A stretch of 64,000 bases of DNA, from positions 41,572,933 to 41,636,932 of the forward strand of contig OX381709.1 in the NCBI GenBank assembly GCA_947462335.1, given 5' to 3'. The notes below the pieces were generated by a model. That model was given only the letters and a program-made list of their open reading frames with translations, did no database searches and was not told the origin of the DNA. Made by a program: the position numbers and the translations under genes. This DNA comes from Harmothoe impar. Lineage: Eukaryota > Annelida > Polychaeta > Phyllodocida > Polynoidae. This document shows positions 46,701 to 58,700 of the stretch, one piece after another. The first letter of the stretch is position 1. Every line of letters begins with the position of its first letter.

Positions 46701-49700
46701 CTGAAATAGTGAAGCTGCAAAATCATTTCGGGAACAATTATTTATTTGTCAACTCTGAGAGCATCCATATCTAGTGAGCCCATAAGACCACGCCACCCAA
46801 TCCACACACTTTATGCCGATTCCCCATGACCATGCCAATTCCCCATGAGCCATGTACCTAATTTTGATACAATAAATTATTTCTCAATTCTGACAGCAGA
46901 ATCATAACCTCCAGGAAACGCTGACCCACTTTGATAGGTCACATGACTTATTTAGTCAAATTCCAGGCAAGCAGGTGGGTATGGGCAAGCAGGTGGGTGT
47001 GGAAAAGCAGATGGCTGGGGGCCAGCAGTTGGCTGTGGGCATCGTCACCCGACAGCCCGTAACAGCCACTTTACGTCTCGGCCAAAAAGTGAGTCGATCG
47101 GAGCGTAAACGGCAACGGCATCTTTGTTTCTGTTACGATGTGTCGGTCGGCGGCCAATGCTATAGATCTCCGACCCTTCTGAAAATCGTGCCAATCGAAG
47201 CGTAAACAACGAAGATATTCACAATTTTTGTTTCGTCAGAGCAAACCCTGTAAGTTTTACATGCATGCCACTGCCGTAGTGTGACATTGATTTTTCCGTT
47301 TTCCACTCTCCCCACCCCCACTCTCCCTGCCCCCGGTCCCCCCGCCCATGATCCCATTCTCTGCTTTTGCGTTCTTCGTTTTGCATTCTCAGTTTTTGCG
47401 AGGTCTTGTTAAAACCTGTGATCACAGCAGCACCTGTCCACACAACAATGTAATTCAAGATAATTCAAGATAGTTCAAGAGAAATATACCAAAAAGGTCT
47501 TACAAAAAGTGTCTCACACTATAATGCAAGATAGCTCTCATTGACTTAGCACTGAAACTGTGTGGACCGTAATGGAGACGAAAATCCATTCTAGTACTTT
47601 AGTGTTTAATTTCTCTGCACATGTTTTTTTGTTTTTTTTGTCACATATTTTTATCTAAATGTTTTAAATGCTTAAAGTGGAAAATTGATGAAAGTGACTG
47701 ATGTTCCATGTACCTGAGTGTCATGTCTGTCCATCTGTCAAGTTTTCAAAATTTTTTGAACCATGAATTCATGTCAAAATTGACACTCAAAAATTAAGTT
47801 TCACTATCTTGATGTGACCCCTCACAAGGCGTCACAAAAGACTCTGGGTGGTAACCCTGAGTCAATAAAATGATTTCAGAATTGTTGTTAAGCAAGGAGC
47901 AGAGATTGGATAGCAAGCGTTGCGAGGGTATACAAGCATAGTAAGCAAAATATAAGGACTTGCTGTGGAATTCGATCTACGTTCTAGAGGTCGGATTCTG
48001 CGTTGGAGTACATGTAATCAGATGAATATGTCAGTTTGAATACTTACCTTTTTGGAAAACTAGATAACGTTGGCAATATGTGTTAGTCCTGTATTCTTTA
48101 TAACTCTTTTCACTCAAATTTCTAGTTATATATGTCATGCAGAAGGCATGTCTAAATTGTAATTCAACTGACATCTATAATAAACAGGGATTAGGCCTAC
48201 CCATAATTGACTCAAACATAACAATTTCAATGAAAAAACAACCTACCCAGTAAACAAAAAACGTTTTACAACATTTGATAACGTTATAATATAACGTTTC
48301 TCTAAGGCTCATTAATCATTATGGCATACCTAACGTTAGGCCACTCAAAAAAAAAAAGTTGTTTCTCATCACCGCGCGCATCATAAAAATCATGATTTGG
48401 GGAAAACTTTTTTTTTTTTTTTTTACATTTTTGATGAAAAATATGCTAAAATTGCCAAAATATTGGCAAATTTGGTATCAAATTAAAGCTTATGCTGTCA
48501 GCAATGCAATCAGCTAGGTGTAACTTGCATTGTTACAACTTTTGCTGATCAATAAACTCAAAATTACTAAAATGTGAAAATTGATCGCGAAATGTCCAAA
48601 TTTCCCTATGTAAATTGCTGCGAGTAAAAAAAAAAAAAAAAATTAAATAAAAAACGCCCTCGTCATATTTTTCATTGCTTGGTGATGAGAAACAATTTTT
48701 TTTTTTTGAGTGGCCTTATATAAAGTTTTTAAACGTTATTTCGACGTGAACTAACGTTTTCTTGTTAGCTGGGTATGTCTAGGCATATAAGTAAATCTAT
48801 ACCTGAGTTACTATAAGTATGGTATCAATTAGAGCACAGTTAAGCGCATATATTTGTACAAGGATAGTGTCATTGTATAATTGTGCTTAAAATGTATAGT
48901 TAATGACTAGAGTATAAACAGCCATGTGTTGCGAGACTTACTTGAAAGTCGAGTTTAATCTCTGTGTGGGTACTGGGCAGTGTGTTGGCTATGGGGTTGG
49001 GTACTTCCTCGTGTTGGGACGCACGAAGTCCGACCGGCTGTTCCATCTGCTCTAGTCTCAACAGCGCACGCGCAATCTTCTCCTCTAACGCCGCCATAGT
49101 AGCCTCGATCTGGACCTGCTGAACGGAAGTGTCGTTCCGCAGCACTTCGGCTGCGTCCAGTGTGCCGCGCATGTCGCCCTGGACGACACGTTGAAAGGTG
49201 TCCACTTTGTTGTGGAAGAAGACGGAAAGGGATATTTTAGATATTTGGAATTCCACCAACGCCATTGCATTTGTATAACTCTAAAAAAGTGCTGACGAAA
49301 AGCTCACCCCCACATCATCTCTTGAATTACCTGTTTATTGTTTGTGTATTTACACCTTTGGTTATGTGTTGGTACCATTTAACAATATAACAGGAACTAT
49401 TATTATTATGTTTAAATCTATGCATGGTGTAACACAGGAATTCCAGCGACAAAGCAGGTGCCCTTACAACAGCAGGAAAAGTGGCTTCTCTTATATTGGT
49501 ACTTTGGTAATCAGGAGAAAACGGCCGCTCCTACTTGTAACAAGTGATTTCCTCTCGTGTTCTCTTTTTATAACGGGAAAAAAAACAAAAAAACACGAAA
49601 ATCCGCTTATCGACGACTGTGTGGGGGTAGTACTGGGGGTAATACACACGAGGCCGTGGGGTTTCTTTGTAATAATTTCCCCCCAAAGGAGCCACTGATT

Positions 49701-52700
49701 AATCCTTCATCCTCATTAATCCAATAAACTTAAAGCTTCTTTCCTCCATAAGAGGATGGATGTAACAGTTTCTTGGGAGAAAGACAAGGGTATCGTCGTG
49801 GATGGAACAACGACCCTCATTCAGGTCAACTTACTATGACAAAGCAATTCCACCAGTGTATCATTTGGACTAGATACAGAGAGTAAGACTGTGAACCAGG
49901 AATACATACTGTCCCACACATTAGTGACTCATCCATGGTCTATAGCGATGGCTATTAGATTTTTACTATTGGAAGTTTAAAAATATATATCTGTCATTTT
50001 CAACGGGCCCGAAAATCTAGGTTATGTATACGTCCGTTTTTATAAGCTCAATTAAAACGGAAAGTGTTCAAAATTTGCGCTAACTAACCGAGCAATATTC
50101 TTGTAATAACTTATATCTAAAATAACACCATTTGCCCCCAATCAAGTAAGACCATACTCACATTCTGCACCTATGGTGTTGACCAGGTCAGTAGCGTTGT
50201 TATTCTCACTGCGGACTAGGCTGGCCATCTGCGCCTGTTCCTCTATCAGGGGCCGGGCATTGTTCACCTGTGACAGCACCACCTCGGCCGTGACTATAGC
50301 ACTGTCTGCAGCGATGTAGGCGTCCTCTATGGGCTCAGCCACCAGAGGTTCTGACCAAGGACAAATATGTATGATATTATATTACAGGGCCCAGTGATAA
50401 TGTCAACATACACTAATGCTATGTTTATAATGATAGTATTGTGCTGAGTGTGCATGTGGGTTATTATTATATGTGGGTATTTCGATATCCTGATATGTTT
50501 AAGACTATGATGATGAATATGCAACATACTTATATAATATAATAACGCTCTGTTCAACCAGGTATAGTTCCTATTATATTATTTAATTGTTTTAACAATT
50601 GAGCATGCTTTCAGGATCAGGACAGTATCTATAGGCTAACCCATCGTGACCTGTATGAGCGAGATCTAGGGCATTCGCTACCGTGGCAAACACAACTAGG
50701 GTACACAACACTGATGTGAACTATAATTATATGCTCTGTAAATCAATGACAAACTTTTTGTTCTATATACAAATGTTCTATATGAAAATGTAGCAGTAAA
50801 CTAAGGTGAACTCACATCTTGTGAAGTGAACCTGAGCGAATGCGACATGTCCATGTACTACTTACAGTTCATGAACACCAATTACGTGCTCAGCGCACTT
50901 TCATAGCTTGCTCTATTAACTGACACGTGCCGTTTGATAACAGCTAAACCATGCATGCAATCACACGAAAGGGTCAGCCAGACTACATTCAAGCAAGCCT
51001 ATATGTAGTATGGTGCATATTAGAAGTCTGAAATCATTCATTTTCATCACAATAAGCATAGACGTCATAGCTGTCAAGTGAGACTAGGGGGGCTCTATTT
51101 TTGGTAATTCCAAATTAGCACAATCTACAGCCTTTTTGATAAGCCATTGCCTTTCCAGAATCTATGCGTGGACGGCTACATTACAAACATGCAGTACTGA
51201 GGTGTTATAATAGTACCATGCACAATAGTTTTTACATGCATGCATTATGGTTAAGGTGACTTTTCACCGAGACTTACCTATAAGGCTACCCGCTGGTGAA
51301 TTATGAATACATCAACGTTTTATTTCAACATAGCTTTCATCGATTCAGATATATTTATCTCAAATAATGTCTCTGGGGCTATTCATTATCTTATTATGGG
51401 AATATTCACAAATTATATTATGGATTGTGTACCTCTCCCATGCAGGTGGCCCCCGCCCCACACAGACTTAACTATAGAAATCACTTAGGCCGTGGCGGTA
51501 CACCCTCAGAAAAGTAAGAGTCATTGTCGCTAAAACTACCCTCACCTGAGAGTCAGGCAGTGCCTGACCCTCAGGTGAGGGTCGTTTTAGCGACAATGAC
51601 TCTCACTTCTCTGTGTGTGTACTTGTGTATATTTCTTTGTGTTCCGGCAAAGACCCTCGTGATAGTGAAATTAAGATGTACAGGTTGAACCCAGTATACC
51701 ACTTAACTTATGATATACTACATCCCGAGTAAACATTGATAACTCACTACACCAGCACCCTATCAAATAACAGAACTGAGAACTGAACTATAAATATATA
51801 TGAGATCGATTATGAACGTTTTGTATGGGCAGTGATACACACTTCTAACGCCACTACTTACTGTCTTCTTCTAAACCACTGTTTGTATCTATAGGCAAAA
51901 CACATTAAGAAAACGAAGGGGGTGAGCAAACACATCTATGAATACATAGTTTCCATAGATGTTCTATCTACGGTGGACATATGCAAGAAAACTGAGATAA
52001 GTCAAATGCATATATACAAACAATAATGAAAATATAGGTTTAAAATTCCAAAAACGAATATAATTATGAACAATCAAAGAGGACTCGCCATGGGTATTGA
52101 AATATATCCCGATGAACTATCATAAGTGAGGTCTCTTAATCTATATGCATGGGGGTATCCCGATAAACTATCATAAGTGAGGTCTCTTAAACTATATTCG
52201 CATATATGTGTGTCAGTGTATATATTATACCTTGCGCCAGTTCTCGGATGGCGGTAGCGGCCTGGAGGAAGACGTCCGACAGCTGATACCTGTTCTCCCA
52301 CTGCTTCACGCCGTTTGTCAAGGAGGCGTTAGCTAGCTGCAGACGCTGCTGTAACTCTGTGTTAAACCCGAAGTGCAATGTTATTGGCTGATAAAGTGGA
52401 ATAAACAAAATAATTTTACAGTTAAAGGTGAAGTTTACCCATTTAATGCATGTAATGATTAGAGGCCGTTATGTACAGTAAAATAATTAAATGGATTTCC
52501 AAAGAAGGGGTATCCTGTGGCATATTACATGATGGGTCATCCAGCGTTTAGCTATATCTTAGAGAATGTACTTAGCTCGCATAGTCATAAATGTATACTT
52601 TTATTGGCTATGGCTATAACGTAGATGAGTAGATGAGGAAGTATATGAAAGTGTAAATTTAGGTGAAAATGCATTTAATGCTATATCTTATCAGTCCTAA

Positions 52701-55700
52701 TAGTGAATATGGTAGAACAGACATAACCTGGATAATGCACCTCACATGAAGAATTGTGGAGGGATATTTTAATAACCAACAATTTGTGCTTATTGTCTAG
52801 GCCTGGATAATGAACAGAAGTATCAATATGGTCTTATGACCTTCTAATTCTTCTGTAATTATCAGTAACTATAAACCATATGCTGTAGTGTAATGAATTA
52901 AACAAACTCGAGAAATTCATAGTGCCATTTGAAATGTACCAACGTTCACACATTGCACATTACAAATTGGGGCTATATTGATAGGTGAAAGAGGACATCT
53001 CGACAGGTGCCTGGACATTTACACACCAGGCAGATACATGTAGTTGGTTCTCCACTATAATTGCTCAATATACTCGATGAGTGTTGAGTTAAATGGCGCT
53101 GGAGATGGTTTGACACAATGCAGCCCGAAGGAAAACTGATACTTTTAGTATATATTAAGAAAAAGAAGACAGCTTGAAAAAAAAATGTAACTTTCCGGAT
53201 TGATTAATCAAATTTTTATCCTGACCGCATTTTGGAAGGAAAAATAGAGAAGGGAAAAAAGGGGACAAGGGAGGTTGGAGGGCGGAGCCCCATCACATAA
53301 TGTATTAGTTAACAACGCTATCCTATATACAGGATAATATTTGGTGCTGCCATCTAGAGGCAAACTCTTTGTAAGATTACGCAAATATTATCCTAAGACT
53401 AAGGATAGTTTGTAGATGTCCAGGCACCTGCCGAGAGGTCGTCCCGGTGAGCATATTACATCATGTAGGTACAGGTAGAAAGGGAACGAATCACAGGGTG
53501 AATCTCACTATGCATGTGCAGTAGGCTTCACATGTATAATGTTCATTTGTTCAAGTGTAATAAATTTTAGTACATGTATATCAAAATGTGAACACATGCA
53601 CTGCCCAACCAACTGCCTCACCTGCTGGACTCTGACCTTGAGCTTTAAATGGAAAATCACCTGCATGTCATTTCTATGTACGAGGTCCTTTTTAATATGG
53701 CCAATTCAGATAGCTCTATGTCTATTCACGAAAACATTTAGTACTATACAGTCATGTGTTATTCAACTTTCCTCTAGCATCACAAAGAGGGATGCAGATA
53801 AAAGTAGTATATGATATTATCAAAAGCCTATTGGTACACTGTTAGAAGTAAATATAGCTGGGCAGTAGACTCCACTGTAGTATTACAGTATAGACTACAG
53901 TATCAGTGTACATGGGCAGTTGAATCTATACTGTTGGTCTAGAATATATGAAGGGCGTATTTTTGGGTTCACTATTTACAATGTATGCTTTTATGGATAC
54001 GTAATATATCATGGCACATTATAATACGTTTTATTTAGACAATACACTATCACATTATACAGTTTAAATAACCCCCAATATGTACATGACCCTCACCTTC
54101 TGATGCTGTCTGCTGATTTCTTAAGGTCGCTACCACCGCCTGACTCTCCTCCACAGACTGCTTAGCCAGCTCTTCCAGGCCGGCAATGGACACATCCTTC
54201 AGATTGTTCATTACCTCGCCTACTGTGCGGTTAGCCTCCAGGGCTAACAGAACAGATTCCTCCAGGGTCTTGGCCACCGCCTCATATCTTTTTACTGCCT
54301 CCACGGCCTGTTCACCCATCGGCCGCACGCGGTCAAACTCCCTGGAGGGAGATTAATGTATTAAGGATGGATATTGAAAAATATAGCATAGACTTACAAT
54401 CTTTCACATCAGGGGTTGATTTAATAAACTCTTGGTCGAATTATTGTGCTGTATCTTGGTCGATGGGTAGTGCGTAGTTTTCCATGAGTGGCAATAAAAA
54501 TACTACAGAATTTGCTTGCATTTATTATGCATTGACATGTATCTATGACAGGATGTATATAGGCCCTGTGTGTACATATATACTAAACATGCTAAAATTA
54601 ATTGATACCTCGTATACATAAATTTGGCAAGCGTTATCATTGAATTGGAATCCATGTCCATGGGATGCAAAAAACGGACAAAAACAGACTTGAAAATAAA
54701 ACTGATTTTAAGAGCAATGGCGAATGAACCCAAACAAGAAGCACACATGATTACAGGTTAAATGGCTGAAATGGACAAAACCGTCAGTAGCATGATTGAA
54801 TCACAAGCTTGGAGTAACACTAACCGCTCTCATGCCACCTGCGTAATAAGAATAATTATGGCAGATCGGTCTTCAACTCTTTTTACCATTGAGAGCTCTC
54901 TGCATTACACGTTTGGATATTAAGCTTATTACACCAATAACAAAGAGGCAAACTTCTTATGGCAAAGAGACGCTCCAATCTGGTTTTAATCTTAGTGGCA
55001 AAATCAACCCACTGAAGGAATACAGAAGGAAAAGTGACGTTTGATGAAGCATCTGGAAGGAACTCTTTCATAATTCTATAAGCATAGACACTACATTATT
55101 TGCATTTGGGCTGACATATTGTATTTCTATAAAAGATAGGCCTGGGGAATAAAAGTAACACTGAAACGTTGGTCATATGGCATACAACCAGGTTCATATG
55201 ACGACCAAACATTCCAGCTCTATCTCCCATAATAGGAGGCAAATTCAATGGTCTTTTCATATGTAGAAACACGAAACATGTGGTGGCCTTATACTATACT
55301 ATAAGATATAAATCCAGACTCTATATTAAAGCTTGGCATGACTATACATTGATATATGACCATGAAAAGATATGGCTACTCACTGATCAAGGGCCTGTAC
55401 ATGTTCAGTGAGGGCCTTTGCCCTTTGCTCCATGTCCGTGACCTCTGCAGTCCGTGACCTTACAAGGGTCAATGTTGTATTAACGTCTTTGTCTAACTTG
55501 CTAGACGCCTGAGACCAGCTCCACACCCCTGTAGATAAATATGAATAATCACACTTAATACTCAATCTTTACCATTGTCAACCGTATATATGTCTGTGTT
55601 GAAAGTATTATAACATGTAATACAATATACCGATGACATAATTTAGGTGTTATATCTTCAGGATGTAGTATTCGGTATGTAACTTGTTTATTTTCCAGTT

Positions 55701-58700
55701 CCTAACACAGTTGACATCAGAGAAGTTCAGAATTATAGATATATACAGTAAATAGATATACTTCTTAAAGAATAACACCAGTTTTATACTGAATAGTAAA
55801 GCGTTAAGTACCCAGCGTATAATATCACAGACCAGCAGACAACATGATATAAAACAATGCGCATCTTTGTTCTCATGCACAACATTGACAAAAGTAAGCT
55901 TGTAACACAAATCACACAATGATTGATTCGATGATGTTTATATACAAATAAATGCTGCACGAGGACATCACATTAATTATTGCTAATCTACATACTATGG
56001 AGTTGGTGACATACAGTTACATATTTCTGTAGGGTGCGTGTTAGGGGTCAGGCGTGGTTAAGGATCACATTGGCAATCAACTAAAGTGTTTGGGGTTGGG
56101 TAACATTGGGAATGATCCTCGAGGTCACTATCCTGTTTACTTCATGTACATGGAACCCAAGGCCAGACACTGTAAGAGGAGATTAGAAGTTCTAGTTTAA
56201 ATAATAATCATTGTCTTTCTGCAAGACTGGGGGATTTTGTTACAACTCATTTTCATACCAAAGTGGGATATGGTGGTGATATCAGTCTGGTTTGAGCTCC
56301 ATGTACATACCCTTTAACTACCAGATCACACTTACTGGTTTCCTCATCAGGTTCTGTGGAGAATGATAGTGTTGGTATTGCATAAATAGGCTCATATGAA
56401 GAAGAACAAAGCCCCACAGAATCCTAAATTTAACGCTTACCATATACATGTTTACATAACCATGTATATATTATCAACCATAGGCTCAAGAGAGAAATAC
56501 CCCGGTAGGTATGACATTTGAAAATAATGTTATGCAAGAGGCACACAACTTGTCCACTACATGTATCTTAATTCCACGTATTGCCTACACATTCGTGAAT
56601 ACAAGCGCGTATACACCCGAAAATGCATTTGCGCATTAAAATGGTTGGTCTGGGAAGGCTATTATATAAATGTATTAATTGACATAAATGTACATCACTG
56701 TTCTGATGCCCTAGAGCAGATGTTCTGAAAACTGTTATGTTGTATGTTCTTCTATAAGGGAGAGTTTGGATGTATAACATTAATATGGCATCCATCAATA
56801 AAATATGGCATCATATGGCCATGGTACTAAAGCTAACACCAGCAATGCAGTATGAACTAACCAAATTTGCAAACTGGAAGTTACTCACACATGTAAATTT
56901 TGATATTGTTGTATTTTGAAAATCATTCATGAAATAAATACACGTCACAAACTCAAATTATAGTATGAAAATTATATGAATAAGCAACAATAACTTAGCA
57001 ACCGTCTTATCCCTAATAGATATACAATTAATCATATATATAGATCTACAGTATACCAAGAAGAGTCAATTTAAATATGAAAATATGTGCAGCAGAGGTA
57101 GTAGCAGATGACAGTGCATTACCTGCTAGTTTGTCCTGATCAGCTATAGTCTCATCTACAGGTAGATGTCCTCCGGCCACCCCATGGAGGACGCTGTAGG
57201 TGTCGTCCAGCAGTCTCTGTGCCACTGTGTAGCTGTCCCGACTGTTGACCAGCACCGTCTCCGTCATGGCTATCAGTGTCTGTGCCTCCGTGAACAGCGC
57301 CTCAGCATGGGTTTTGTAGTACTGTCAGGAGGAGCGGGGGGTGCAGATGTTATTTTACTGACATTTGTAGGATTTGTTATTATTTAAAACAAGAGTCATT
57401 ATAGCAGGTTGACGAGGCGGATACTCACAGTTCTCACTACCGACCCTATATTTTCTTCCCATATTACCTGAAACACACCTTTTTTGGCCTTATTACATAC
57501 GTACTTCATGCCTCTTAAAGCAATGGCATCAGGCTGATTAGGTTGACTTGACATCACGATTCCCATTATGATTCTTCAAAGAAAGTGTACGTAATAATAT
57601 GGCGGAACTATATAAGCATAATACATGTACAATTGATGTAGCCGGTTTGGATCAATGTGTATCAGCGTATCAATTCCTTTAGTCATATATGCCATTGCTA
57701 TAACAAAGTATGTATGCGCTAGGACTACATATATGATACTAAGTACCCTTTGCTAAAACTGAAAATAGTTGTAAACTTAGATTATGTTTGTAACATTATA
57801 TTCACGTCTAAAAGTTGATTTGTAGATATGGTATAATGTGTTATGTGAAAATCAGAAGCTAGCCAATTCCCTGTGATTCAGGACAAGTTGGTTCCGATAT
57901 CTCTCTCAAGATGGCGCTGTGGGGACGCCTGGGGATCTACGCCTACTCCATACCAGACACGTCTGGAAGGATCGTGGATAGACTGGGGCCAGGTAGGCGC
58001 GGGCCAGTGTGTGCCAAGTTCCCTTACTCATCGTCAGATGACGCGGCAGCCGCGCCTGGATAACGCGCGTCGCGTCTGGAAGCTTCCCGCGCCGATGAGA
58101 CGCGCGGGTTACGTTCTCGGCCTGTTGAAATGTCGTCTGTCTGGGTATATAAGCCGCCGGGCCAACAGACTCCGACATAAACCGATTTCAACACGACGAA
58201 GCTACAACAGGAGAAATCCACCAAGGAAGCCTGCCCAAAGCGAAGACCTCAACTCTACTTGCAAACACGATATACAGACAACTGCCGTCCAACACTATAG
58301 CTATCACCTTGAGTAATCAGCAAACGCTTTCCTACATTATCAAAGGTAAGGGACACGACAAGGAACTGTTTCCTGTAATACATCCACGAGCAGACGATCA
58401 CAAAATGTTGTTTGGTGAACAAGTCCACCTCCACCCCTTCTTCCTCCAGCCTCGTTCGGCGGGGAGCTGCCTCCGACAATGTGCCGAGTACCCGGCTGGT
58501 TGGCGCCAGGCCGTCACGGAAGTACCCCAAGTACCCGTCTTCTGGCGGGACCTGGAGCAGCCGAGGGTACGTGCATGGAGCCCCATGCAGTGGCGGCAGC
58601 ACCCGTGGGCACCGCATAGTGCGCCTGTCGGCTTCCGCCGTTGTGCGGCCGCCGCCGCCACTGCCGCCGCCGCCGGGGAGACCGCTTCCGGCAACAGGCC

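Noticed and set aside
49205..49265. Extending laminin exon 48942-49204 to the ATG-containing sequence at its 5' side
   Set aside because: The frame is open there, but the acceptor at 49270 would need phase 0 while the previous exon ends in phase 1; the internal acceptor at 49205 fits.
53620..53645. Possible 15-nt laminin microexon before gtgaggcag
   Set aside because: Phase could fit, but the acceptor (tttaaagctcaag) has no pyrimidine tract.
58309..58404. Upstream extension of the sHSP frame
   Set aside because: It would begin at TTG; no ATG in this stretch, so the ATG at 58405 was chosen.
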